The notes: generated by a model not told the origin, from the sequence alone. Shown: positions 17,256 to 25,769, counted from the first letter of the stretch. The stretch is 42,799 nucleotides of DNA from Muribaculaceae bacterium (GCA_016292745.1 JAEDFO010000015.1:1-42799); one strand, 5' to 3'. Numbers and translations are program-made.

Positions 17256-17998
17256 CGGCGAAGCCCCAGCGAGCGCAGCACCATGCGCGGCACAAAGGTG
17301 AGCTGAAGCAACGTTGCAGTTACCGGACCATAGTAACGGCACATAATCCTGTAGCGCTCCATCAGCGACTTGCCATGGTTGGAAGTGGTCATTCCTCCTT
17401 CAAGGAATCGGATGATGTAGCCACCGGTATATGCATTGCGCTTCGACTGCTTAAGGCACCGCAGACACCACTCATAATCGGCCGAGAAACGGTAACGGGT
17501 GTCGTACTCGTGCACAATACGGCGCCGGGCCACGAAAGCCTGGTGACACACCAGCATTCCGCGGCTGAAACTGCCAAATGTCAGATGCTGAGGCGCCATC
17601 AGATGGCGCTCGCCTACTATACGGCCCTGAGCATCAACTATTTTTGTCTGGCCATACACCACATCGGCATGAGTGCGCTTGGCGGTGTCGGCAATCACAT
17701 GCAGCGAATCGGCATCGTAGAAGGTGTCGCCGGCATTCAGGAATATCATATACTCGCCCTTGGCCAGCCTTATGCCCTTGTTCATGGCATCGTACAGTCC
17801 ATTGTCGGGCTCGCACACTATTGTGGTGCGCGGCAACGAATAGCTGCGCACACGTTCAACGGTATCGTCGGCCGAGGCACCGTCGACCACAATATGCTCA
17901 AAGTCCTTAAACGTTTGTTCCGAAAGGCTCTTCATGGTAGCGTCGATAACCGCCGACGCATTATAGGTTACCGTTATGATACTGAACTGAATCGGCAT
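17252..17998 (-). CDS. Family 2 glycosyltransferase
   Basis: 248 residues from the ATG at 17998 (MPIQFSIITVTYNAS); a longer frame to 18085 would have no conserved sequence and would run through the promoter. It has a GT-A fold: VVDGASADDTVERV forms the nucleotide-binding part, CEPDNGLYDAMNKGIRLAKGEYMIFLNAGD (residues 62-91) places NAGD where the metal-binding DxD usually is, and SADYEWCLRC gives the later acidic motif. It probably transfers one sugar to a surface glycan or lipid, but no polysaccharide cluster surrounds it, so the product is unknown. Confidence 0.9.
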   Translation of the reverse strand: MPIQFSIITVTYNASAVIDATMKSLSEQTFKDFEHIVVDGASADDTVERVRSYSLPRTTIVCEPDNGLYDAMNKGIRLAKGEYMIFLNAGDTFYDADSLHVIADTAKRTHADVVYGQTKIVDAQGRIVGERHLMAPQHLTFGSFSRGMLVCHQAFVARRRIVHEYDTRYRFSADYEWCLRCLKQSKRNAYTGGYIIRFLEGGMTTSNHGKSLMERYRIMCRYYGPVTATLLQLTFVPRMVLRSLGLRR

Positions 17999-18068
17999 AA
18001 TCCAACTATTTGTAATGTTAGTGCAATTTAACGCATAGCCTTTAGCCAATGCCGTTATCCTTAATACA

Positions 18069-18099
18069 CAAAGATACAAAACCAATTGTGAAATTGCAA
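18069..18099 (-). promoter_or_regulatory. Promoter of the glycosyltransferase
   Basis: On the minus strand TATCTTTG (18069-18076) matches TAnnTTTG, with a TTG element at 18097-18099 after a 20-nt spacer. It lies 70 nt before the ATG. Confidence 0.6.
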
Positions 18100-18173
18100 C
18101 CTTTGCCCGAAAAATTCGCCGTCACAGCCCCATTGACACCAGAAAAATGGCAAAATGTCACGCCAATGAACAT

Positions 18174-18213
18174 AAAAAAGCCGCTGACCACCACTTTGCG
18201 GCCAACGGCTTTT
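18174..18213 (-). terminator. Terminator of the ferredoxin gene
   Basis: AAAAGCCG (18176-18183) pairs with CGGCTTTT (18206-18213). On the minus strand a run of T's follows the stem, and the hairpin starts 20 nt past the ferredoxin stop. Confidence 0.8.
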
Positions 18214-18233
18214 GTAAGTTATCCTTGAGCTGA

Positions 18234-18404
18234 TTATTCTCCTGGATGGATAGCATCGCTCGGACATACGCTTGCGCATGAGCCACATTCGATGCATACA
18301 TCGGGGTTGATTGAATATTGATCGCCTTCGGAAATTGCTTCAACCGGGCATACAGGAGCACAAGTGCCACATGCTACACAGTTGTCATTAATTACGTAAG
18401 CCAT
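18234..18404 (-). CDS. 2[4Fe-4S] ferredoxin
   Basis: A 56-residue clostridial-type ferredoxin, an electron carrier of anaerobic metabolism. It reads MAYVINDNCVACGTCAPVCP, then a linker with EGDQYSINPD, then VCIECGSCASVCPSDAI. Both CxxCxxCxxxCP cluster motifs are complete (Cys9, 12, 15, 19 and Cys37, 40, 43, 47). It is a single gene with its own terminator, divergent from rex 239 nt away. Partners could be pyruvate:ferredoxin oxidoreductase, Rnf or hydrogenase, none of which is in the window. Confidence 0.95.
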   Translation of the reverse strand: MAYVINDNCVACGTCAPVCPVEAISEGDQYSINPDVCIECGSCASVCPSDAIHPGE

Positions 18405-18447
18405 AACAGTAATATTTAGTTGTTAGTATGATTTGAAAACTATCTGC

Positions 18448-18455
18448 AAATTTAT
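18448..18455 (-). promoter_or_regulatory. -7 box of the ferredoxin gene
   Basis: On the minus strand TAAATTTG matches TAnnTTTG, 43 nt upstream of the ATG. No -33 TTG is at the expected distance. Confidence 0.5.
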
Positions 18456-18604
18456 AGTTATTTTTCTGAATCTAAAAGAATATCCCCTTTTTCTGCAATT
18501 TTTTATTTCGTCATTAACAGTAGTATGGCAGTTGATGCGGAGGTAAAGATGTGGTTTAATGCATTTTTAACCTATGAGTTAGCTCAATTATGGAAAAAAT
18601 TCGC

Positions 18605-18612
18605 TAATTTTG
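18605..18612 (+). promoter_or_regulatory. -7 box of the rex-porV unit
   Basis: TAATTTTG matches TAnnTTTG, 31 nt upstream of the rex ATG. The -33 region has no clear TTTG. Confidence 0.5.
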
Positions 18613-18643
18613 CACACATATAGATTATCACGCTGAATTTACG

Positions 18644-19291
18644 ATGTTAGAGGGAAAAAACATATCGAATATAGCTCTCCCCGAGCCCACACTCCGCCGT
18701 CTGCCATGGTATCTGGCATACATTAACCTCTTGAATGCCAAAAATATAGAATACGTGTCGTCGACACAGATATCGAAAGACATAAATGTTGATGCCTCGC
18801 AGATTGCCAAAGACCTTTCGTTTCTGAACATCAAAGGGAAGACCCGCATAGGCTACGAAGTTAAGAGCCTGGCCAAGGAACTGGAGGATTTTCTGGGTTT
18901 CAAACGCGTGCACAACACCTTCATGATGGGAGTTGGCAGCCTGGGTGCCGCATTGATACAGGACTCCGGACTTTCGCAATACGGGCTTCGCATAGTGGCC
19001 GGCTTCGATGTTAACCCTCTGCGCATAGGCACTTCGATTTGCGGCGTGCCAATTTTCCATGTGTCGGAGCTGAAGATGCGCCAGCAGGAGTTGAATGCCG
19101 AAATCGGCGTGCTTGCCGTACCGGTAGAAAACGCACAGGAGGCCACCGACGTGATGATTAACGGCGGCATAAAGGCCATATGGAACTTCACACCTTTCCG
19201 CATCAAGGCACCTGAGAACATTGTGATTCAAAACACTTCGATTTATGCACACCTTGCGGTGATGTATAACCGAATGAACACTCTAAAGTAA
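18644..19291 (+). CDS. rex: Redox-sensing repressor Rex
   Basis: A dimeric repressor that reads the NADH/NAD+ ratio and releases fermentation and respiration genes when NADH rises. It has 215 residues. The N-terminal winged helix (about 10-75) has the recognition segment STQISKDINVDASQIAKDL. The Rossmann domain has GVGSLGAALI at 96-105, FDVNP and a C-terminal swapped helix. It is transcribed away from the ferredoxin, an expected target type. The downstream gene starts 11 nt later, so rex leads a long co-directional run. Confidence 0.95.
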   Translation: MLEGKNISNIALPEPTLRRLPWYLAYINLLNAKNIEYVSSTQISKDINVDASQIAKDLSFLNIKGKTRIGYEVKSLAKELEDFLGFKRVHNTFMMGVGSLGAALIQDSGLSQYGLRIVAGFDVNPLRIGTSICGVPIFHVSELKMRQQELNAEIGVLAVPVENAQEATDVMINGGIKAIWNFTPFRIKAPENIVIQNTSIYAHLAVMYNRMNTLK

Positions 19292-19302
19292 GCCACACGT
19301 CG

Positions 19303-19905
19303 ATGAAAGTAATCGGTCTGACCGACAATTTCCAAGGCTCGGCGCCAAGCGGCACAGCCAACGGGTTTCCGGGGATTTTTCTGATGGCTGACTCCACACT
19401 GCTGAAGGACGGCAAGCCATTCTTTGTACCCGATTTCTCGGCCGATATGGTGGCTCGCCCAACATTTGCCATCCATATGAACCGTCTGGGCAAGAACATA
19501 GCGGCCAAGTTTGCCAACCGATACTACGCCGAGGTGACAGTGGGGCTCAGCATAGTGGCTCGCGACATAGAGCAACGTCTATCGGCTGCCAACCTGCCCA
19601 CAGCACTTGCCACCAGTTTCGACAATGCCGCAGTGCTCGGGAATTTCACCGCCATCGACCAGCTTACGCCCGGCGCGCTCAACGCCGAGGTGTGCATCGA
19701 CGGCAATCCAGTGGCCTGTTTCTCGTCGGAACAGATGAGCATCGACTTCAACCACATTGTTGAACACATAAGCCGCTACTACACCATCAAGATTGGTGAC
19801 ATAATTTTCTGCGGCAACACCGGCCACGAGCTGCCCATAAGCATCGGTCACCACTTCACTGCATCGATTAACGGCAACACCCTGCTCGATTTCAAGACAA
19901 AATAA
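19303..19905 (+). CDS. Fumarylacetoacetate hydrolase family protein
   Basis: A 200-residue FAH-fold enzyme. Members hydrolyse, decarboxylate or tautomerise 2-oxo acids with Mg2+. Recognisable parts are FFVPDFSADMVARPTF, LSIVARDIEQRL, FTAIDQLTPGAL, and the closing block KIGDIIFCGNTGHELPISIG. It is somewhat short and the exact reaction is not evident. It lies 11 nt after rex and 20 nt before the small gene at the porU position. The same order, FAH then porU then porV, is what I recall in Porphyromonas, so this is old synteny rather than a pathway. Confidence 0.82.
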   Translation: MKVIGLTDNFQGSAPSGTANGFPGIFLMADSTLLKDGKPFFVPDFSADMVARPTFAIHMNRLGKNIAAKFANRYYAEVTVGLSIVARDIEQRLSAANLPTALATSFDNAAVLGNFTAIDQLTPGALNAEVCIDGNPVACFSSEQMSIDFNHIVEHISRYYTIKIGDIIFCGNTGHELPISIGHHFTASINGNTLLDFKTK

Positions 19906-19925
19906 GCATTAACCTCGACAAAGTC

Positions 19926-20249
19926 ATGGCGCACATGAAAATGTCAGCATATCGCATTTTGTCAGCACTTACGGCCATAGCGGTTTCAACACTCATCACC
20001 GCCGAAGCCACATTCACCATAGTCACCGAGCCCGACAACGTGCTGGAGCAGGCCGCCGTCAGGGTAACCGACAGCCAGCGACGCACAGTGTGGATAGGCA
20101 GCACCTCGGCCAACACAATCGAATGGGACCTCACCGACACCAAAGGCAACAGAGTGGCTCCCGGCGAATACTATTTCCACGTTTCGGCCAGCGGCTCAAA
20201 GGGCTACGGCAGCAGCCCCTCCAAAAAAATAATAGTAATGAAGCAATAA
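19926..20249 (+). CDS. Short FlgD/CTD-like secreted protein at the porU position
   Basis: 107 residues with an N-terminal signal peptide (MKMSAYRILSALTAIAVSTL; the ATG at 19935 may be the true start). The rest is one small beta domain like the FlgD Ig-like or type IX C-terminal domain: VRVTDSQRRTVWIG, then EWDLTDTKGNRVAPGEYYFHV, then SPSKKIIVMKQ. It lies 46 nt before porV. In relatives this slot holds porU, a sortase of over 1000 residues whose end has a similar fold. There is no room for a lost N-terminal part, as the upstream gene ends 20 nt earlier. I infer a reduced descendant of porU or a replacement; no peptidase motif is present. Confidence 0.65.
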   Translation: MAHMKMSAYRILSALTAIAVSTLITAEATFTIVTEPDNVLEQAAVRVTDSQRRTVWIGSTSANTIEWDLTDTKGNRVAPGEYYFHVSASGSKGYGSSPSKKIIVMKQ

Positions 20250-20295
20250 ACATCGCTATTTGTAGTTTTATATTGTACAAGGAATTTACAATCTG

Positions 20296-21504
20296 ATGAC
20301 AACAAGACAAAAACTACAGTTTACAATAACCGTGATGGCAATAATGCTGGGCACCATAAGTGCCTCGGCAGCCGACGACATTAAGAATCAGTTCAATCCA
20401 ATCACCACCGGTGTGACCTCGCTAGGCATCACTCCCGATGCACGCGGTGCCTCGATGGGCGACCTGGGAGTTGCCACCGACCCCGATGTGAACTCGCAAT
20501 ACTGGAATCCGTCGAAATACGCCTTTGCCTACAGTTCGGCCGGCGCATCGCTGTCGTACACCCCATGGCTGCGCAAACTCGTCAACGACATCTTCCTGGC
20601 CAACCTGAGCGGCTACTGGAAGTTAGGCTCGGGCGATAACCAGGCCATCAGCGCCTCGCTCCGCTACTTCTCGCTGGGCGAAGTAAACCTCACCGACTAT
20701 CAAGGCTCCACCATATCGTCGATAAGCCCCTACGAAATGGCTTTCGACCTCGGTTATTCGCGCAAGCTCTCCACCAAGTTTTCGATGGGCGTGGCATTGC
20801 GATACATCTACTCGAACCTCGGATTCTCCGACACCGAGGACCTTGGAGGCGGAGCATCGGCTTTTGCCGCCGACATCTCGGGCTACTACACCACCTACCC
20901 GATGATTGGCCGCAACGAGTGCCAATGGTCGTGGGGCTTCAACATCTCGAACATCGGTTCGAAAGTGTCGTACGACGGTGGTAACGAACCTGCGTTCCTC
21001 CCAACAAACCTGCGTCTGGGAACCTCGTTCACCTTCCCGCTCGCCGACTACCACAACCTGTCGCTTGCCGTCGACTTTAACAAACTGCTGGTGCCCGCCA
21101 AGCCCCGCACCTCCGACTTCACCGACGATGCCGAAGGACAGGAAGCCTACGAAGAGGCTCTTCAGGAATGGAAGGACATGTCGCCTATAACCGGTATCTT
21201 CAAATCGTTCTCCGACGCCCCCGGCGGCTTCTCGGAGGAAATCAAGGAAATCAACTACTCGATAGGTGCCGAATACAGCTACAATCAGCAATTTTTCCTT
21301 CGCGCCGGATATTTCCACGAAAGTGCCTATAAAGGCAATCGCCAATATTTCGGTTTCGGCGCCGGATTCTCGCTCAACGTGATACGCCTCGATGCCGCCT
21401 ACATGATTGCCACCGCACAGAGCAGCCCGCTCGACCAGACATTACGTTTCACCCTATCGTTCGACATGGACGGCATCCGCGACCTTTTCGGCCGTCGCCG
21501 CTAA
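20296..21504 (+). CDS. porV: Type IX secretion outer membrane protein PorV
   Basis: A 402-residue FadL-like beta-barrel that shuttles type IX cargo from the translocon to the attachment complex. The signal peptide ends at SASA. The mature start FNPITTGVTSLGITPDARGASMGDLGVATDPDVNSQYWNPSK (residues 34-75) is the PorV/PorQ signature. Many aromatic, alternating strands follow, and the end is RFTLSFDMDGIRDLFGRRR. Neighbours are the short CTD-like gene upstream and ispF 17 nt downstream. Its presence implies type IX secretion, or a remnant of it, in this organism. Confidence 0.92.
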   Translation: MTTRQKLQFTITVMAIMLGTISASAADDIKNQFNPITTGVTSLGITPDARGASMGDLGVATDPDVNSQYWNPSKYAFAYSSAGASLSYTPWLRKLVNDIFLANLSGYWKLGSGDNQAISASLRYFSLGEVNLTDYQGSTISSISPYEMAFDLGYSRKLSTKFSMGVALRYIYSNLGFSDTEDLGGGASAFAADISGYYTTYPMIGRNECQWSWGFNISNIGSKVSYDGGNEPAFLPTNLRLGTSFTFPLADYHNLSLAVDFNKLLVPAKPRTSDFTDDAEGQEAYEEALQEWKDMSPITGIFKSFSDAPGGFSEEIKEINYSIGAEYSYNQQFFLRAGYFHESAYKGNRQYFGFGAGFSLNVIRLDAAYMIATAQSSPLDQTLRFTLSFDMDGIRDLFGRRR

Positions 21505-21521
21505 TCACAATACATTGCCAT

Positions 21522-22007
21522 ATGTGTGCATCAATTCGCGTGGGAATGGGATTTGACGTTCATCGCCTTGTAGAAGGCCGTGAGCTATGGATTGGTGGGG
21601 TTAAAATACCCTACGAACTCGGCCTGCTGGGCCATTCGGACGCCGACGTGGCCATCCACGCCCTATGCGATGCCATGCTCGGTGCTGCCGCGTTGCGCGA
21701 CATCGGCCATCACTTTCCCGACACCGACCCACGCTTCAAGGGCATCGACAGCCGCAAGCTGCTGGTTGAGGTGAACCGCCTCGTCAACGAGAAAGGCTAC
21801 ACCTTGGTGAACGCCGACATAACCATATGCGCCGAGCGTCCGAAAATGAATCCGCACATACCCGCCATGCAAGTTCAGCTGGCACAATGCACCGGAGTTG
21901 CCACCGACGACATATCGATAAAGGCCACCACCACCGAACGCCTGGGCTACACCGGCCGTGGCGAAGGCATTGCCGCATATGCAACCGTACTGATTGAGCG
22001 CATCTGA
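21522..22007 (+). CDS. ispF: 2-C-methyl-D-erythritol 2,4-cyclodiphosphate synthase
   Basis: Fifth step of the MEP isoprenoid pathway. The 161 residues are the usual size. GMGFDVHRL supplies metal ligands Asp12 and His14, LLGHSDADV the third (His near 46), and KATTTERLGYTGRGEGIAAYA the C-terminal signature. It lies 17 nt after porV and is co-directional. Confidence 0.96.
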   Translation: MCASIRVGMGFDVHRLVEGRELWIGGVKIPYELGLLGHSDADVAIHALCDAMLGAAALRDIGHHFPDTDPRFKGIDSRKLLVEVNRLVNEKGYTLVNADITICAERPKMNPHIPAMQVQLAQCTGVATDDISIKATTTERLGYTGRGEGIAAYATVLIERI

Positions 22008-22075
22008 CACAACCAAAAGCCGATGCCGCACGCATCGCCTCAATATCTTTTTCATAACCGCCAAACCACTGTGCT

Positions 22076-22861
22076 ATGGGAGTAAATTCACCCAAGGAAA
22101 CAATTGAACTCATACAAAATGCCGCCACAGGCAAATCGCAGACACCGCTGGGCCGCACCGCACTGCTCGGAACGCTCGCTGGCGCATATATTGCCATGGG
22201 CGGCCTGCTATCGGTAATAGTAGGCTTCGGCTTTCCGTCAATCACCGCCGCCAACCCCGGGCTGCAACGCCTGCTTTCGGGCTGCTGCTTCCCCATCGGA
22301 CTCATTCTGGTGGTGATAGTGGGCGCCGAGCTGTTCACCGGCAACAATGCCACCCTGATTCCCGGCGCCGTCAGCCGACGCTACCCTTGGGCTTATGTGG
22401 CAAAGAACTGGACCGTGGTGTGGCTGAGCAACTTTGCCGGAGCACTGCTGTTCACCTATCTGATGGCATATCTCACAGGTGCCGCCACCGCCGAACCATG
22501 GAAAAGCGCCACGATAGGCATAGCACAGGCCAAGGTGAGCATGCCGTGGCTTACTGTACTAGTGAAAGGCATCGGAGCCAACTGGCTGGTGTGCCTTGCC
22601 GTGTGGGCAGGCAGCAGTGTAAACGACGGCGCCGGCAAGATAATGGCGCTATGGTTTCCGGTGATGTGCTTTGTTGCAATAGGCTTCGAGCACAGTATCG
22701 CCAACATGTTCTTCATACCGATGGGCATGCTCAATGGTGCCGATGTGAGCATCGGGCAGATGCTGACGGCCAACCTGATACCCGCCACCATAGGCAACAT
22801 CGTAGGCGGCGCCCTGTTTGTAGCCACCCCCTACATCATAGCCTACGGCCACCGCAAATAG
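22076..22861 (+). CDS. Formate/nitrite transporter family channel
   Basis: A pentameric inner-membrane channel for formate, nitrite or a similar small anion. It has 261 residues and six hydrophobic segments. FNT signatures are present: VGAELFTGNNATLIPG in the re-entrant region, NWLVCLAVWAGSS, and GFEHSIANMFFIPMGML. Formate export would fit mixed-acid fermentation and the nearby Rex regulator, but substrate is inference. It starts 68 nt after ispF. Confidence 0.93.
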   Translation: MGVNSPKETIELIQNAATGKSQTPLGRTALLGTLAGAYIAMGGLLSVIVGFGFPSITAANPGLQRLLSGCCFPIGLILVVIVGAELFTGNNATLIPGAVSRRYPWAYVAKNWTVVWLSNFAGALLFTYLMAYLTGAATAEPWKSATIGIAQAKVSMPWLTVLVKGIGANWLVCLAVWAGSSVNDGAGKIMALWFPVMCFVAIGFEHSIANMFFIPMGMLNGADVSIGQMLTANLIPATIGNIVGGALFVATPYIIAYGHRK

Positions 22862-22901
22862 CACATCGGTGTAAGGTGATGAAAAAAATTGGGAAATAGT
22901 G

Positions 22902-22932
22902 TTGGCGAATAGGAAATAAAGCAGTAACTTTG
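22902..22932 (+). promoter_or_regulatory. Promoter of rplU-rpmA
   Basis: TTG at 22902-22904 and TAACTTTG at 22925-22932 with a 20-nt spacer. The leader to rplU is about 80 nt and GC-rich in part, which could hold a ribosomal-protein control site, though I recognise no known L21 leader. Confidence 0.65.
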
Positions 22933-23017
22933 CATTCGCATTCCGAATAGGCTCATAGAAGAGCGAGGCCAAGAGCCACGCCGCCGCACGGGTTAACCAT
23001 AAATTAGCAACAAAGAA

Positions 23018-23338
23018 ATGTACGCTATCGTAGAAATTCAGGGACAGCAGTTCAAGGCCGAAGCAGGCAAATATCTGTATGTTCACTATCTCGGCGAAGA
23101 AGTAAAAGAAGGCGATTCAGTAGACTTCGACAAAGTGCTTCTCGTAGATGCCGACGGTGCCATCAAAGTTGGCGCACCTACCGTTGAAGGTGCAAAAGTA
23201 GTATGCGAGGTAAAACGTCCCCTCGTAAAAGGTGAAACAGTGCTCGTCTTCAAGAAGAAGAGAAGAAAAGGCTATCGCCGTCTGAACGGCCATCGCCAGT
23301 ATTTCACCCAGGTAGTGATTAAAGACGTAATTGCATAA
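23018..23338 (+). CDS. rplU: 50S ribosomal protein L21
   Basis: 106 residues, binds 23S rRNA in the large subunit. MYAIVEIQGQQFKAEAGKYL and KKKRRKGYRRLNGHRQ are diagnostic. rpmA follows 20 nt later, the universal pairing. Confidence 0.98.
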   Translation: MYAIVEIQGQQFKAEAGKYLYVHYLGEEVKEGDSVDFDKVLLVDADGAIKVGAPTVEGAKVVCEVKRPLVKGETVLVFKKKRRKGYRRLNGHRQYFTQVVIKDVIA

Positions 23339-23358
23339 CCCCTAAAAGTTTATTAGAA

Positions 23359-23631
23359 ATGGCACATAAAAAAGGTGTAGGTAGTTCTAAGAACGGCCGT
23401 GAATCAGAAAGCAAACGATTAGGCGTTAAAATCTTCGGCGGACAGTTCGCCAAGGCTGGCAACATCATCAAGCGTCAGCGTGGTACAGTTCACCACCCAG
23501 GCAAGAATGTAGGTATCGGTAAGGACCACACATTGTATGCACTCATCGACGGCACTGTAGTGTTCACTACAGGCAAGAACGGTCGTGCTTACATCAACGT
23601 GGCACCAGTTGAGGCAGCTGCCGAAAACTAA
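23359..23631 (+). CDS. rpmA: 50S ribosomal protein L27
   Basis: 90 residues near the peptidyl transferase centre. MAHKKGVGSSKNGRESESKR is the standard N-terminus, with no Firmicutes-type cleavable extension. RGTVHHPGKNVGIGKDHTL is also typical. It is followed by a strong terminator. Confidence 0.98.
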   Translation: MAHKKGVGSSKNGRESESKRLGVKIFGGQFAKAGNIIKRQRGTVHHPGKNVGIGKDHTLYALIDGTVVFTTGKNGRAYINVAPVEAAAEN

Positions 23632-23704
23632 ACCGACCATACGGATTGCCAAGCAATTATCCGAAATCATAACGTCGCGATAACGGCGTTGTCAACGCAT
23701 CAGC

Positions 23705-23750
23705 AAAAGGAGATGCCGCACATATTATGGCGGCTTCTCCTTTTCTTTTT
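23705..23750 (+). terminator. Terminator after rpmA
   Basis: AAAAGGAGA (23705-23713) pairs with TCTCCTTTT (23736-23744), extended by GCCGC/GCGGC inside, then more T's. It lies 74 nt after the stop. Confidence 0.88.
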
Positions 23751-23835
23751 GCACAGAGTGCAATAAAGTGCAGAAACTCTAAAAAAATTAACACTTTTAT
23801 CGCACTATTTTGTTTTAACAATTGCTATTATTAAG

Positions 23836-23843
23836 TATCTTTG
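23836..23843 (+). promoter_or_regulatory. -7 box of the TPR lipoprotein
   Basis: TATCTTTG matches TAnnTTTG; a TTTG at 23809-23812 is 23 nt upstream, slightly far. This leaves a leader of about 160 nt before the ATG at 24009, GC-rich at first and with a direct repeat (AGCGCCGGC then AGCGCC). Confidence 0.6.
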
Positions 23844-24008
23844 CATAAAGATATGCAAAGGCGGTGACAAGCCTATGGAACAGCGCCGGCAGCGCCTCCA
23901 GCAAAGCCCTATCTTACACCAACCCATGCATTCGGTAAACAATAACCAAATCGGCCAACAAAAAAACTATACCAACTCGAGAAATCATTTTTATTAATTT
24001 ATCATCAT

Positions 24009-25691
24009 ATGAAAAAATTATTATTACCATCTGCTTTAGCCGCTGTGCTGATGCTCACAGGCTGTAGCAAGAAACTGGCACAGTTCAGTTCAGATTATTT
24101 CACCACAACCCCAAATCCTCTCGAAGTAGTAGGCGACAAGGTTCCCGGTGCAGTTACAGGCAACGTTCCTGAAAAGTTCTTCGTAAAGAACGCTGAGGTA
24201 ACAGTTACTCCTATCCTCGTTTATGGCGACAAGGAAACTGCTTGCACCCCATCGTACTTCCAGGGCGAAAAAGTTAACGGCAACCACCAGGTTGTTCCTT
24301 ACGAAACAGGTTCAACAGTTACCATTCCGGTATTGTTCGACTACACTCCAGAGATGATGCGCAGCGAGCTTTACCTTGCTTTCGATGTTCAGCAGGGCAA
24401 CAGCCAGTACACTCTGCCACGCGTGAAGGTGGGCGAAGGCGTTATCGCTACTTCTACCCTTGCATCGGCCGGCTCGGTTACTCCAGCTATCACACCTGAC
24501 AAGTTCCAACGCATTATCAACGAAAAGCATAGCGCCGACATCAAGTTCCTTATCAACCAGACCAACATCCGCGCAAGCGAACTCAAGTCGGAGGAACTCA
24601 AGGCCCTCACCGAAAAGGTTAAAGATGCACAGGACGACGAAAGCCTCGAAGTTGAAGGCATCAGCATCTCCTCGTACGCTTCGCCTGAAGGTGGTGTAAA
24701 ACTCAACACCCGCATTGCTGAAGGTCGTGAAAAGAACACCCAGAAATACCTCGACAAGACCCTCAAGAAAAACAAGATCAAGGAATTCGGCGACCTCACT
24801 GCAGAATTCACAGCTCAGGACTGGGACGGCTTCCAGGAACTCGTTTCGCAGAGCAACATCCAGGATAAGGACCTTATCCTCAGCGTTCTCTCAATGTACA
24901 AAGACCCTGAAGTTCGCGAACGCGAAATCCGCAACATGTCTTCGGTATTCGACCAGCTCGCTCAGGAAATCCTTCCTCAGCTCCGCTACTCTCGCCTCAC
25001 CGCTTCTATCAACGTAATCGGCAAGAGCGACGAAGAAATCCAGCGCATCTACAAGCTCAACCCGAAGGCTCTCACTGTTGACGAACTTCTTTACTGCGCA
25101 ACTCTCACCGACGATAACGACCAGAAACTCGACATCTACAACACTGCTGCCGACATCTACTCTGACGACTATCGCTGCTACAACAACCTCGGTATGTGCC
25201 AGTTCATCGACGGCGACTACGACGCTGCCGAAGCAAGCTTCAACCAGGCCGCCAAGCTCGCTCCTCAGAATGCCGAAGTAAAGATGAACCAAGGCCTCAT
25301 CTCGCTGCTCAACAAGAACTATAGCAAGGCTGACGCTCAATTCGGTAACGCTGCCGGTGTGAACGAACTTCCTGAAGCTCTCGGTACTTACTACATCATG
25401 ACAGGCAACTACAACGCCGCCGTTAAGGCATTTGGCAACACAAAGAGCAACAACGCCGCTCTCGCTCAAATCCTTACAAAGGACTACAGCGCTGCCAAGG
25501 CTACTCTGGCCGGCATCAGCAAGCCCGATGCTACTACTCACTATCTGAACGCTGTTCTTGGCGCTCGCACAAACAACAGCGACCTCGTTTACTCGAGCCT
25601 CCGTCAGGTTGCACGTCTCGACAAGGACATGCTTGCAAAGGCTAAGAACGACCTCGAATTCGCTAAATTCAACATCAGCGCCATCAACTAA
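24009..25691 (+). CDS. TPR/OmpA-like lipoprotein
   Basis: 560 residues. The signal peptide ends in a lipobox (LMLTGCSK, Cys19), so it is an outer-membrane or periplasmic lipoprotein. A beta-rich region (about 40-150) is followed by a segment with ISISSYASPEGGVKLNTRIAEGR near 220, which resembles the OmpA-like peptidoglycan-binding fold of Bacteroidota DUF3868-type proteins. From about 380 to the end there are TPR-like repeats (NNLGMCQFIDGDYDAAEASFNQAAKLAPQNAEV is spread over 393-425). Frequent GCT and CTC codons and its own promoter and terminator suggest strong expression. A wall-anchoring or assembly role is inference. Confidence 0.82.
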   Translation: MKKLLLPSALAAVLMLTGCSKKLAQFSSDYFTTTPNPLEVVGDKVPGAVTGNVPEKFFVKNAEVTVTPILVYGDKETACTPSYFQGEKVNGNHQVVPYETGSTVTIPVLFDYTPEMMRSELYLAFDVQQGNSQYTLPRVKVGEGVIATSTLASAGSVTPAITPDKFQRIINEKHSADIKFLINQTNIRASELKSEELKALTEKVKDAQDDESLEVEGISISSYASPEGGVKLNTRIAEGREKNTQKYLDKTLKKNKIKEFGDLTAEFTAQDWDGFQELVSQSNIQDKDLILSVLSMYKDPEVREREIRNMSSVFDQLAQEILPQLRYSRLTASINVIGKSDEEIQRIYKLNPKALTVDELLYCATLTDDNDQKLDIYNTAADIYSDDYRCYNNLGMCQFIDGDYDAAEASFNQAAKLAPQNAEVKMNQGLISLLNKNYSKADAQFGNAAGVNELPEALGTYYIMTGNYNAAVKAFGNTKSNNAALAQILTKDYSAAKATLAGISKPDATTHYLNAVLGARTNNSDLVYSSLRQVARLDKDMLAKAKNDLEFAKFNISAIN

Positions 25692-25718
25692 TAGTCATAG
25701 GCACTGACCAACCATAGC

Positions 25719-25753
25719 AAGAGCCCGCCCATCGTCGGCGGGCTCTTCTTTTT
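25719..25753 (+). terminator. Terminator of the TPR lipoprotein
   Basis: AAGAGCCCGCC (25719-25729) pairs perfectly with 25737-25747 around a 7-nt loop, followed by a T-rich run. Confidence 0.9.
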
Positions 25754-25769
25754 CATCACTTTCAAAGCC

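Noticed and set aside
17375..18031. Long plus-strand open frame over the glycosyltransferase
   Set aside because: The minus-strand frame carries clear GT2 motifs, while the plus-strand frame has none.
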